Part shown: piece by piece, positions 13,096-24,700 of the stretch | Numbering within the stretch: the stretch's first letter is position 1 | Layout: each line of letters opens with the position of its first letter | DNA from: Eutypa lata | Lineage: Eukaryota > Ascomycota > Sordariomycetes > Xylariales > Diatrypaceae | Assembly (NCBI GenBank): GCA_022661535.1 | Contig: JAKULF010000008.1 | Location: forward strand, 1-64,000 | Direction of reading: 5' to 3' | DNA: 64,000 nt | Made by a program: the position numbers and the translations under genes | Notes under the pieces: model-generated | The model's input: the letters and a program-made list of their open reading frames with translations, nothing else | What the model was told of the DNA's origin: nothing | Databases searched by the model: none

Positions 13096-14265
13096 ATGTC
13101 CCCAATTGATCGGCCCGCGATCCCTAGAAGCTCGATAGTCCTCGTCACGGGCGTGAACGGTTTCTTGGGATCACATATTGCCGACAAGTTCTTGCAATTT
13201 GGTTACAGAGTTCGCGGCACGACACGTGACCCAGATAAAAATGCGTGGATGAGCAAGCTGTTCGATAACAAGTTCGGAGTTGGAAAGTTCGAGTTGGTAC
13301 AGGTGATGGACATGGAAACTCCGGGAGCTTACGACAAAGTGGTTAAAGGTATACTTTATATATTATTAGACTGTGTACGTGAGATCATATGCATTAACAA
13401 TGCTTATAGGAGTGTCAGCCATTGTACATACGGCGACAAACTACACAATGAATCCCAACCCACACGAAGTGATTCCGGGTACTATAGCTGGCACGGTGAA
13501 CGCGTTAGCTGCGGCTGCCAAGGAGCCGAGCGTGAAGCGCTTCGTCTTGACGTCCTCGTCGGCTTCAGCATTGATCCCAAAACCGAACAACCCTATCACG
13601 GTAACAACTGGGACTTGGAATAACGAAACCATCGAGTTCGCGTACCGCAACCCACCGTACGAGCCCGACCGTGCATATCCTGTTTATGCCGCGAGCAAGA
13701 CTCTGTCCGAAAAAGAGGCGTGGAAGTTTATAAAGGAACAAAGACCGACGTTTACGCTAAATTCCGTACTTCCTAACCTTAACTTTGGCGCTAGCCTGGA
13801 TCTTGTGAATCAGGGCCATCCCTCTACCTCGGGCATGGTCGCTGAGCTTTTTAAAGGCAACACGGAGCCTTTAGCAGGTTTACCAACTCGTAAGTCTAAC
13901 TAGTTGTTATATGTACCCCTTTATAATCCAAGGTTTCATGTCTTGCTAAGAGAGTAATTGAAATTCTAGAGTATTTTGTTGATGTGGAGGATACTGCGCT
14001 TCTTCATGTCGCGGCTGCCATTGACCCGAGTGTTGACTCGGAGCGAATCTTCGCCTTTGCAGAGCCAGTTAACGGCGACAGCATGCTGACCATCTTGCGC
14101 GAATTGTACCCTCAAAGAGCCTTCCCGGCTAATTTTCAGGCTGAGAAAGACCTCAGTGACATTTTGCCGCGTAAGAGGGCCGAAGAGTTGCTGAGAGCCA
14201 TGGGCAAGGACGGATGGACAAGTTTGAAGGAGAGTCTTCGAAACAACACTGAAGATCTCATGTAA
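13096..14265 (+). CDS. Extended SDR reductase (GRE2 / dihydroflavonol-reductase-like)
   Basis: Exons 13096-13348, 13410-13889 and 13970-14265 give 342 residues; both introns are phase 1 with GTATAC or GTAAGT donors and TAG acceptors. A Rossmann NAD(P)-binding motif TGVNGFLG lies at residues 18-25. An RGTTRD segment follows strand beta-2 (NADP preference is plausible). The catalytic serine lies in the SSSASAL region, and YxxxK is Tyr177/Lys181 (YAASK). Fungal members reduce aldehydes or ketones and are common tailoring enzymes. It is transcribed in the same direction as the PKS and 0.9 kb downstream, so reduction of the polyketide or a derived aldehyde is a reasonable inference. I chose the ATG just before the Rossmann fold rather than an upstream in-frame TTG. 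Confidence 0.88.
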
Positions 14266-15089
14266 GATTCCATAGCACGCAATGGCTAATGGCATAGAAC
14301 TTTACCTGACGCAGTCGTGTAATTTCTGGACATCTAGGACGGCTATAGTCATGCCTCATCCCAGCAGTTGTCATCAATGGTTTTGGCAGCCTGAAGATTC
14401 ATCGATCTGTTATAGTGCTTACATAGAGGTGAGTACTCAATAGGTTTCAGCTGGAACCCAGGGTGGTTTTTTGAATAGTGGAGGAGGATTTGTATGTATA
14501 CGTATGGCTTCCCACGTCTTCTACTACCTTTTTGTCAATATCTTTTGATAAGAAGTTTCCATAATTTTGACTGCTCAACCTCATTCCATTTGACCGTACA
14601 TCTCATACATCTTGGCGCCTGGGTCTAGTTCTTACCGCGTTCATGCACCGGTTCAAATGCTACGGAGAAATGTCTTTCGTGATGATATATTACTATGCTC
14701 TAAGCGGGGAAATGTATGAAAGTCAGGGAGAGGAGATCAATGAGTTCCAAAGAGGGCGCATTCAACTTGGCTTCCTCCGGGCTAGCGATGCCATATGCGT
14801 TTTTTTCCGGAGCTGCCGCATTTGGCTAACTCGGTGACATGCAGCGGCTTTGAAGACGAAACAGGAACTATTAGCAGCAGGACTCCTCGGAAACTGTTCT
14901 CATCACTTGCATAGAGTATAATTCAGCGTATCCACTCATGGCCTAAGACAGAACGCTGCTGTAGTTATATATCTCTAAGAGAAACTCTGGAACTTTCATG
15001 CGCTATGCCAATTCGTCGTTAAATGCTCAGTATTTTGGTGCTTTCCCTTCAGCGTGAAGCCGATTACATTCAGCATAAGAAGAGTTAGA
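14266..15089. other. Intergenic gap between reductase and IPT factor
   Basis: About 0.8 kb without a convincing coding frame. A 64-codon frame at 14643-14837 shows no family pattern. It should contain the promoter of the IPT-domain factor. Confidence 0.5.
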
Positions 15090-16913
15090 ATGTCCCATAG
15101 TAATGCGCAATGGTCCCCCGCAGCGTCGGGAGAGCAGCGGTGGGACGCTGGCCATAATGTCTTCGTCGAACCAAGCGAGTTGACATTGGGTTCCACCGCT
15201 GCAAAATCATCAAGCCTGTCTCCATCACCCAGCTATGAGAGGCGAAATATTCATCATGATTCCTCTCCTTCTCCTTCATCGGCATTTTGCACGTACCTGG
15301 CACCTGCCGCTCACAATACGGCTGGCTTCCGGACCCAGATGTTTATCACGGCGGTACCATCTAGATCGCGTGTAGAAAGGTCATTCCACATGCGAATCAT
15401 CTTTCATTCTGTTCCAGAACATGTGAAGCGACTGCGAATTTCAAGACAACAACTCGCCAGCCCAAAGTTCATTTGTTCGTCACCGACGTCACCGACGTCA
15501 CCATTGCCAGGCGTGTGGGATATCCAGGGCCTGGTCGTATCTGCCAGCGCGATGAAAGACGAGGAGAAACGAGCCCTGTCCTTGGCCTATGCCGCTGCCG
15601 TGTCCAGAGACTACACAGTCCGGAAAGATACTCACACCATGATCGATAAGGCATTCTCTGCGTTCAGACCTTGTGACGGCGGTGAGGTCACTATGTGTGA
15701 CAAGTGCGCCGAAAGAGAGAGGAAAAGGGCAGCGCGCAAAAAGAGTCAGACAGCGGAGGAGAGAGAGTTTCGTAAGAAGTTTCTGGATTGCCGGATGTTG
15801 ATATTTAACTGTCCGGAAATCTTAGATATGGAGGCAGTACCTGACTACAGAAAATCCCCGTCGTTGTCCCTGGATAAGCAGGTCTATCTGTCCACGCGCA
15901 TCACTTGCTACTGTCGCCACCATCAAGAGAAACTTGGCTATTGTGTTATCTTAACCGTCAAAGACCAGATGGGGCATGATGTCTGCCAGGGAATATCAAC
16001 CTCCATAATGATCACCGATGATCACAAAAGTGCAGCTGGACTCGGTATGAAGCGAGATTTCGATACTTGCAATGAAAACTTGAAACCAAATTTGATCAAT
16101 GAACGGGAATTGGTCCGGCAAACACCCACAGATACGGCTGTTTCCGCACGGGAAAGCTTGTTGGAGGAGAGTTCGGACGCTAAAGTGGTGTCATCTCAAC
16201 CTAGGAGAACCGTATCACGCGATAACCATATAGCCCTTCAAAAGATGGCCCCTGCCGCACCGCAATGCACACCTCGTACGCCGCAAAGTCCAAACATAGC
16301 AGAGGCAGTGCAGAAAGATGATTCATCTGGACACGGAGCTCAACCAGGAGTTCTTACCCAGGAAGGCAAGGAGCAAATTACCCCCCCGTCCACGTTTGAT
16401 CTATCAAGTGTTGGTCATGATAGCTACCACCTTCAACATACGCCTGTACTGCAGTCCGGGGTCCGACCTGACTTATATGAAGTTTTAATAAAGAGCCCAG
16501 GTATGAGCATTGGAACTGTGCCCGACAACCGATTTCAGGCTGCCGCAATGGGGAATCCAGCGTGGCCCTTTCCGACAGACTCGGTAACACTAGATGGATT
16601 CGAAAATGAACCAAGACAAGAAACACAGATTGTATATAAGTGTGTTCCCAGTGGAGGGCCTGCTAATGGCCTGATTGACGTGGTGATACTTGGGAACGGG
16701 TTCAGCAGAAGGACCATTGCGTGGTTCGGGAGCACCAAGGCTGTAACAACTACCTACTGGAGCGACACGGTTCTTTTGTGCTTTGCTCCACCTTGCACCG
16801 GTGCAGAGTTAGTGGTCATCACCGCGGCAGACGTAGACGATGAGATAAGATCTATCCGTGGTGAAAGCCAGAAGGGTAAAGCAGTCTTTCGATACGACCG
16901 TGCCTTGGATTAA
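15090..16913 (+). CDS. Short Spt23/Mga2-like IPT/TIG transcription factor lacking ankyrin repeats and membrane anchor
   Basis: One intronless frame of 607 residues starts at the first in-frame ATG. The N-terminal part (about 75-310) matches the pattern of fungal Spt23/Mga2 proteins: CDKCAERERKRAARKK at about 202-217, ITCYCRHHQEKLG at about 270 and SIMITDDHKS at about 305. A low-complexity linker follows. Then comes an IPT/TIG fold (about 513-590) with VVILGNGF, WFGSTKA, TTTYWSDT and LLCFAPP. Family members of usual length (over 1000 residues) continue into ankyrin repeats and a C-terminal membrane helix, and are released from the ER by the proteasome. Here the frame stops about 20 residues after the IPT fold, 60 bp before a RIP block. 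It could be a soluble, constitutively nuclear regulator of the cluster, or a gene remnant cut by the repeat. Family is fairly sure; role is inferred. Confidence 0.8.
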   Translation: MSHSNAQWSPAASGEQRWDAGHNVFVEPSELTLGSTAAKSSSLSPSPSYERRNIHHDSSPSPSSAFCTYLAPAAHNTAGFRTQMFITAVPSRSRVERSFHMRIIFHSVPEHVKRLRISRQQLASPKFICSSPTSPTSPLPGVWDIQGLVVSASAMKDEEKRALSLAYAAAVSRDYTVRKDTHTMIDKAFSAFRPCDGGEVTMCDKCAERERKRAARKKSQTAEEREFRKKFLDCRMLIFNCPEILDMEAVPDYRKSPSLSLDKQVYLSTRITCYCRHHQEKLGYCVILTVKDQMGHDVCQGISTSIMITDDHKSAAGLGMKRDFDTCNENLKPNLINERELVRQTPTDTAVSARESLLEESSDAKVVSSQPRRTVSRDNHIALQKMAPAAPQCTPRTPQSPNIAEAVQKDDSSGHGAQPGVLTQEGKEQITPPSTFDLSSVGHDSYHLQHTPVLQSGVRPDLYEVLIKSPGMSIGTVPDNRFQAAAMGNPAWPFPTDSVTLDGFENEPRQETQIVYKCVPSGGPANGLIDVVILGNGFSRRTIAWFGSTKAVTTTYWSDTVLLCFAPPCTGAELVVITAADVDDEIRSIRGESQKGKAVFRYDRALD

Positions 16914-16969
16914 ACACATTTAAAATGACTGGTTATATATCACGCGTTATTTTTTATGCATTTCGAAAT

Positions 16970-18780
16970 CGAAAATGTAATTTTAAAAATAATTTTAATT
17001 TATTAAATTATTATAAAGATTTTATTAATTAATATTTTAATATTTTAATATATATAATATAATAAATTAAATTAAAATAAAATTATTTATTTAATTTTAA
17101 TTAATTTTTTAATAATTTATTAAATTATTTTATAATATAAAAGTTTAAAATTATAAATAATTATAATAAAATAATATAATTATTATATAATATATATATA
17201 TATATATATAATAATAATATAATACTTTAAATTTTTTTATAAAGTTTAAACGTTTATTAAAATATATTAATAAAATTTAAAAATTAAAAAAAATTAAAAA
17301 AATATTTAATTTAAAAAGAAAATTAAATTAAATTAAATTAAAATTAATAAAATAAATTAATTAATTAATTAATTAATAATTAAATTAAAATGTTTTTAAA
17401 ATAAAAATATTATAATAATATTATAAAGATTATAATATAATATTTTATAATATAAATAAATATTAATATTAATTTTATAATAATAAATAATAATAAAAAA
17501 ATATATTAAAATATAAACGTTATATAATTATTAAATTTATTAATTTTTATTATTTTATTATTTAACCTTTATAAAAATATTTTTTTAAATAAAATTAAAA
17601 TAATATATATTATATTAATTTATTTTTATATAATATTTTAATATATATTTAAAATAATAATAATATATATATATATAACGTATTAAAATATATTTATAAA
17701 ATAATAAAAACTTTTATTTATATATTTAATTATAAATTTAATATATATAAAGTTTTAAAATTATTAAAATTATTTTAAAATTATTACGAATTATTTTATA
17801 TTAAAACGTAATATTTTATAATATATAAAAAATAAAAAATTTTTAAATTAAATTAAATTATTATAATTTCGTATTAATCGTTTTATATTAATTTTAAAGA
17901 TTTAATTAATTAAAATTTAATATATTAACGTAATATAAAAAATATATATAATAATTTATTTTATATATTAATTTTTTTCGTTAATTATATTTTACGTATT
18001 TATAAATTTTAAAAATTAACGAAAAAAAACTTAATTTAATTTAATAAATTTAAACTTTTTATATATTAAAAAAGTTTTTTTTTATATAAATTAATTTTAA
18101 GTTTTATAACGTTTATTTAAATAATTAATTAATAAAAATATATATTAAAAAATTAATTATATTATAATAATTTTAATTAAATAATAATTATAATATATTA
18201 AAAAAAACTTTTAAATAAATTTATATAAATTATTTATTTAAACGATTATTTAATTCGTATATTATTAATATTATTTTAATTAAAAAATTATAACGTTTTA
18301 AATTTTTTTTTATATAATATTATTTTTAAACGATTTTTTTTAAAATAATTAAAATAATAATAATAATATATAAATTAAAAAATCGTTAAAATAAATAATT
18401 TACGTAATTTAATTTAAATTTATAAATTTAAAAGTTTTTTTTAATTATATATTATTATTATTATTTTAATTAAAGAAATTATAATATTTAAAGCTTTTAT
18501 TATATTAAATTATATTTATATAACTTTTTTATAAATAATTAAAACGATAATAATAATATATATATAAAAAGTATATTAAAACGCGTTTATAAAGTAATTT
18601 TATTTAAATTTTTAATAAATTACGAAAAGTTTTATTTATATATTAATTAATAAATTAATTATATAAAAAATATTATATTTATTAAATTTAATTTTAATTT
18701 ATTACGAATTATTTTATTTTAAAATACGATATTTATAATATATAAAAAATAAAAAATTATTAAATAAACTTAAATCGCCG
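16970..18780. repeat. RIP-eroded AT-rich block 2
   Basis: It has the same composition and residual CG/CT context as the first AT block, with (TA)n and (AATT)n tracts, for example at 17190-17210 and 17357-17375. No frame survives. The left border, about 60 bp after the IPT-factor stop codon, is abrupt. The right border is also sharp: near 18775 the sequence returns to normal composition in the middle of a repeat copy, which exposes the unmutated ancestor. Confidence 0.9.
17653..17965 (+). repeat. Copy B of the dispersed repeat
   Basis: It starts with the ATAATAATA/TATATA tract and ACGTATTAAAATATA. It contains ATTACGAATTATTTTAT near 17784, then AAAGATTTAATTAATTA near 17895 and ATTAACGTAATAT near 17925. 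Copy C has the same words, several with G or C where this copy has A or T. Confidence 0.6.
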
Positions 18781-18860
18781 TAGCTCGCGAAAAATCCTAA
18801 AGATTTAATTGGCCCAAACTTAGTGCATTAACGTAGTACAAAATATACATACGGCGGCCT
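18544..18860 (+). repeat. Copy C of the dispersed repeat, right end unmutated
   Basis: It has the same landmarks as copy B: the ATAATAATA tract at the start, ATTACGAATTATTTTAT near 18700, then AAAGATTTAATTGGCCC near 18799 and ATTAACGTAGTAC near 18826. From about 18775 on, the G and C bases that are A or T in copies A and B are preserved, so this end was not reached by RIP. It is followed by two diverged direct words, GATCTGAGGCAAACGGC and GATCTAAGGCAAAGGCC (18862-18903). Confidence 0.6.
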
Positions 18861-19396
18861 GAGATCTGAGGCAAACGGCAGCTTAAGATCTAAGGCAAAG
18901 GCCAAGGCGGTTTGAACTAAATATGGGCTCTTCTCCGGCCGCAGCTCTCCGGGGCCAACCCCTGCTTTTATACGAAAGTACTACGTGGAGTTGCATCTCG
19001 TCCGATGCTTGATTCGTGCGGCTCCAGTCGGGTCTCTCACGTGGCGGGTGGTTTCGTGTTTATGAGACTTGAAACGTCCTGTTTGAAGTTATCCCCACCA
19101 ATGCTCTGTGACCTCCCCGCAATCCGTCTCACGATGTTCTTCCTCCAATCAAGTAGCTAAGAAACACTCCGCTTTCCCCATCGGGAAGAATACGATGATA
19201 TGTTCAGGGCTGCTAGTTAGGGGGGTCCAATTCCAACCTCATGATGCGTCTTGAGAAAAAAAGCTCTATTAAAGATCTGTTTCCCCGTGATTGCCGATCA
19301 TATTTATTATTTGTTTTGTTCTGTTGCTGATCAGCTGTAGGAAACGTCCAGTCTTTACACATCTGTTGAACATTGCTTTTCTTTGCTCTAGTCATC
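18861..19396. other. Transition zone and upstream region of the arabinanase
   Basis: GC-normal DNA without a recognised gene. The left part may be the rest of the repeat element; the last 200 bp should contain the arabinanase promoter. Confidence 0.5.
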
Positions 19397-20505
19397 ATGG
19401 TTTTCGCCAGCCGTATTATTTCAGCAGCCCTCCCTCTTGTAGGGGCCGTTCTCGGCTATGCCAATCCAAACGAATGCACGGGCACATGTGTTAACACGCA
19501 CGATCCTTCAATCATCCAGGGGTCAGATGGCACCTACTACCGTTTCTCAACGGGAGGGAAGATAGCCGTCCATACCGCGCCAGATATTACGGGCCCTTGG
19601 GAGTACCAAGGCGCTGCTCTCCCGGATGGATCTACGATAGATCTGGATGGCAACCAGGATCTCTGGGTATGTGAAAACCACAAGTAGCAAGGATTGGCCC
19701 ATCCCTTTCGTCTCGCAATTAACTAACCAGCTCCTACATGCTATCAGGCACCGGAAGTTGTCCAGATAGGAGATACGTATTATATGTACTACTCCGTCAG
19801 CGCCTTCGGCGTCCAAGATTCCGCCATCGGCGTAGCGACCTCGTCGAGCCTAGACGTCGGGACCTGGGCCGACGGAGGCGCCGTCGTCCAGTCGGCCTCG
19901 GGCAGTGCGTTCAACGCGATCGACCCGAGCCTGATCAACGCCGACGGCACGTACCTCCTGACGTTCGGCAGCTTCTGGGAGGACATCCACCAGGTGGCCC
20001 TCGCGGACCCGCCCACGTCGTCCGCGGGCGGCGACCCGTACCAGGTCGCCTTCGACCCGACGACCACGGCCGAGGAGGGCGCCGCCGTCTTCCAAAACGG
20101 CGACTTCTACTACCTCTTCTACAGCAAGGGCAAATGCTGCGGCTACGATGCGGACATGCCGGAGGCCGGCGCCGAGTACAAGATCATGGTCTGCCGGTCT
20201 AGCACCGCCACGGGCGGGTTCGTTGATGCTAGTGGTGCCGATTGCACGAGCGGCGGTGGCACGGTTGTCCTCGAGTCACATGATAATGTCTATGGTCCCG
20301 GTGGCCAGGGTATTTATGACGACCCTACTCACGGGCCTGTGAGTCGTCCCTATCTACGCATTGTTGTGCTGAAATTGTACTAATGATGTGCTCCCTTTAG
20401 ATCCTATACTATCACTACGTCGACATTACGATTGGATATGCCGATGGCGACAAGCAGTTTGGTTGGAACACAATCGATTTCTCTAGCGGCTGGCCTGTTG
20501 TATAA
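19397..20505 (+). CDS. abnA: Secreted arabinan endo-1,5-alpha-L-arabinosidase (GH43)
   Basis: Exons 19397-19666, 19748-20338 and 20401-20505 (all phase 0 junctions) give 321 residues, the same length as Aspergillus AbnA. A signal peptide covers about residues 1-21. The GH43 five-bladed propeller signature is present: base Asp36 in HDPS, pKa-modulating Asp149 in AIDPS and acid Glu200 in EEGAAV, followed by the family's KGKCCGYD segment. The enzyme hydrolyses internal alpha-1,5 links of arabinan in plant pectin outside the cell. Exon 2 is clearly GC-richer than its surroundings. It is probably unrelated to the polyketide cluster, being separated from it by the RIP block. Confidence 0.93.
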
Positions 20506-20634
20506 GTATATATCAGTGCCAATCTATTTAGCGCGAACGATTTATCCCGTACATATCAGGTAGCTGTTCAATGTATATATATGCATATCATAGGCTACTG
20601 GTGCCCATTTACATGACTGAGTTCACCCAATGCC

Positions 20635-21735
20635 TCATTTTGAAAGAATAGCCTTGTCACGCCGCTGTAGCAACCGTTCTAAGGCCCCTATAGGCCCTGC
20701 GAGAGTTAACCACCGCAGCATATCCCATCCGAGGAGCATCCATTGGTTCCGGCTCGTCCCATTCTTCCTAACAGTCATATCCATGGTGATGCCCTAGATG
20801 ATGGCCGCCGTAGACCCCACATATTGATCACACTTAGAGAAGCCATGCTTTGCTGCTACCCTTGAGACCAAAGGTTCTGTGGAGTAGAACGGTCCTGGCA
20901 TGAAAACAATGCTAAAAGTTAATGCTTGCGGAGCCCAGCTTCGAAACATGGGGAAGACATTTACTAGAATAATGAGGACGTAGGTAAATAGCTGTGTCGC
21001 CCTTGAGATCTTGAAAGCCCGGTCATAAGCCAAGGAAAGAGATCCAGCGTCAATTTTCAAGGTATGTACTTCACCAAGCAAGTAAATAAATAGGCGCTAG
21101 AATAGCACGGCATATATTGGGAAACCTTGCCAAAGAGCACCGAGCCACTGGTGAGGCGTCGGAGACGAAAGTGGCCAGGACATGAGGAAATACTGTGGGA
21201 AATAGCCTAGCAGAGAATCAGGTATGAGAGAATTAAGGGGGAACATTGCTATATCCCGCGGCGTAGTCGTCTTGACGACAACTACTATCCCAGGCAAGGT
21301 AAAATTGGGCGAATTATATAGATGAGTGATACCGTACGTAGGCATAGTGATTTCATATCGGAAGGTCTTCATTGCAAATCTCCATAAAACAGAACTGATT
21401 AAATACCTAGGTAAGCAATCGAAGAGGTAAGATACCTGATACTAAGATGAAGGCGGACTGACGAGAAAGGGGGGTTACTAGAGTTGCCCGGCCCAGACCC
21501 CGCGAGCATCATGATTGGAAATAAGGACACAAATTGGCCCCCAGAATAAACTTGAGTGTTTACGCTCAATAAGGACTTGGTTCTGCCTTGTCTAGCTTTG
21601 AGTTTTCCAACGTTTGCTTGTCGCTCGTTATTTACTCGCTGTAATCATAACATAAATGGCGGTTAGACAGTTAGCCAGTACTGTTAGAACAGAATGAAGC
21701 TGTATTTCACCGAAAGCTCTGGCCGGCAGGGTATA
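20635..21735 (-). pseudogene. Broken gene for a polytopic membrane protein
   Basis: Reading the minus strand gives one long hydrophobic protein in pieces. A segment with a probable transmembrane helix (AIYVMITA) sits near 21640-21735, then KSLLSVNTQVYSGGQFVSLF near 21590, then RFAMKTFRYEITMP near 21370. Further helices follow down to a tail ending at 20635. The frame is cut by TAG at 21097-21099 and TAG at 20794-20796, and there is a probable frame change near 21640. A splice site near 21395 keeps the frame but the intron limits are unclear. The conserved-looking continuation after each stop argues for recent decay. I do not recognise the family; fungal multi-helix proteins of this look are often found in secondary metabolism clusters. 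Confidence 0.6.
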
Positions 21736-24700
21736 TACTTGTTACACAGCAGACGGCGGTATACCTAGTACCTAGCAAAATGTGGCCCCTTACATGCATA
21801 GGAAGTTCAGCTGCAGTGAAACACCATATTCATGCCAGTAGCAACTTCAGTTTATTATACACAATTTCGGTCAGACACAACTAGCTATATACTCATCGTA
21901 AGCCCTCAAGCGGCCCAACTAACATATTATCCAACTAGGGGGTTAAAGCAGTTGGTTTGCTAGTTACCCGATGCCTTAGCTACCGACAATATATTTTAAA
22001 GACTTGACAAGATTATAGCATTCGTAACTAAACCTCTTAGTGGTAGGTAAAGGTGGCACGAGCATGATGACAGTAAAAATCATAACATGTCTACGAATCT
22101 ATAAAAATATGCTACAATATTAGGACAGAAAAGGAATGAATTTATAGAATGGTTCCTATGGCTTAGAGTGGCGTGAACTCATAGCAAATGTATAAAAGCC
22201 TGAGAATCAGCCATACCAACCAGTCCTCGAGAAGGAAGTGCATGATTTTTGATTGACCATATCACTGGGTCCTAGAACCTGCCATGATGGTAATTAAGAA
22301 CGATTTCTACCAATACTCGTTATTTAGTGCCAATAGCTAAGTAAAGCTGTAGCTACGTTTCGCTACATATTGATATATCCAAACGAATTCCTTACTAGTT
22401 AGCCCATGCAACTGAGAACGCTTTCTGGACAGCTAGTATATCCGACTACTATCTTTATCGAAACTCTAAACATGCAATAAAAGCATGGATTACAGTAAAG
22501 CATATACCACCTCCTTTCCGGAAAAGGTTTCTACTCAAAAACGAAGTTTATCTTCAGGTAGATGCTACAACATACGTTTGACAGGAATAAAATGCATAGG
22601 TATGAGATCATGGTGGATGCCATGAATACTCAATATTTCACCCTACCATTTGTACAATAATTATAGTCCTGTACAAGACAGGCGACTTCGTATATTCCTT
22701 CCACCCTTTGGTTCCACACTCTTACTTTGTCGAAGAGATTCGTAGATGCGCCAGCATTCTAGTACTCCCTTCACACAATGTGCATAACCTCCATTCTTTC
22801 CGGGGATTAATAATTGTCTTAGGTACAAAGCGACCTGTTCAGTACAGTTCGACGAGGTTTATGGCCTTGTAGGAATGTTGATATTGGTGGCTACAAATTA
22901 ACTAAAGCTACATATCATATTTGATTAGCAAGCATAATCTTTCAAGGCCGCATACGAGCCGCCATCCTACTGCAAATGAGATTAAATCATTATACAGGTC
23001 TCATCCAGTATCTTCTCGTTATAATCATCTAGCCCATACCGTTGAGATGGACTATCATCTATTAAACCCTTAACTTTAGACCTTTAGGAGGAGTTGGAGA
23101 CACGAACTAACAGAGCACAATTATGATACCTAGATTTCTTCGGCATTTTCAATATAACTCTTTCTTTAAAATATCAATATAGATTCAGAAATACGTTTGG
23201 CCTAAATAGAATAGGATATGATGAAGGAGTCCCCAAACCTCCCATCAAAGGGATTGCAAGTTCAGTGGTGCAAGAACGCATACCTTCTAGCCTCTAAAGA
23301 ATAGGTATCCCTAGATTAGACTAACCTCCACAAAAGGGCTAGGGACTCGACGTTTGAGAATGATAACGGGATCTAAATTCTGCCATGTGGTAGGATTGTT
23401 CTAGAATAGGCTAAGCCGGCAATACTAGGTAAAACCCGTAGGGGATAGTAAAAAGTGGGTGGGCGGTATATATGTAGAACGAGACTGACTATCTTCTCCG
23501 GAAGCGCGGTTTCCACGGAGCCTACATATGCTACGGGGCTTTGGCTATCCGAACCTGCATGAAAGTGTTAGGATTTGGGCGGGTAGTTTTTTAGGACAAC
23601 GAAATTTCAGGACTTTTGAGGTCCCGGCGGTTGCTCTTGGACAAACCCGCATAGACAGGCACCTTACCAACATAACTGCCTATCCATGTAGCCAACAGTA
23701 ATTATCTACCCTTGCGTAGAATGACCCTCAAGACATAGGTAAACATATGGGGAGCAGGTTATCAACTGATCTACGTAGTCGATCAATTATTAAGTGACAT
23801 TTTTATTTCCAAAGTTCCACGTTACTACATAGTTACTAAGTAAGTAATTAGTTGGTGAAATAACTACATACTATAACCATGGAGTGGCCCCTACCCGGGC
23901 CGGATGTGCAGAGCCTCAGTATATTACGGGGGATTTACAACCCATGATCTGCATCAGCGCACTAATTCCTTATTAGAGGATACCGGACTGCCGATGAATG
24001 GCTGTTGGATGGCCCCATTTCCCCCCTAGCGCAAATTCGGCGAGCGACCAAAGCAGCACATGTTGATTGATGGCGATGAAAAGGGACCCCTGTCGCAGCC
24101 GTGACGTCAGCGCGCTTCGAAGAGTAGGTTGAGAAAAGCGTGATGATCTCGCAGAAGTGTTAGTTAGTTATGCCAATACAATATGTCGCCGAACGGGGAG
24201 CCAATGATTAGCTATGAGAAAAATGACGTCCTACGGGTGAATTTTAATCATCTGATGACACGGGCGTCGCCATTCATAACTCCTACTCGTCTGTCTACCT
24301 GCCACCCTGCCTACGTACATACCTACTTCGTATTGTACATAGGGCATCATTCCATACAGTAGCGTGAATAGTTAGTTGGTGGTGACCTGCGTGAGAGACA
24401 TGGGGTGGGCGTCCTAACGCCTAACGCATTAACAAAGTGCGGGTGAGGTGGGGAAAATGGGGTAAAATAAGAGAAACGGGGTAAATGAGAAGGGTCTGAA
24501 GGTCAAAGCGACAAGCAAAAAGCTACTGTATGTACGCACACTCTCTCCACGCCGCATAAAGCTAGGTCAGTCAGTGTAAGTCGAATCGAAAGAGCAAACT
24601 ACGATAGTAAAACGTTACCAATTAGGTGTATGTATGGATTTGAAGATTCACACGGCTCGCCAATAAAGGGATGATATAAATTAAGCAAACACCATAAAGC

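Noticed and set aside
19738..20202. 154-codon Arg-rich frame overlapping the arabinanase.
   Set aside because: Out-of-frame shadow of the GC-rich second exon.
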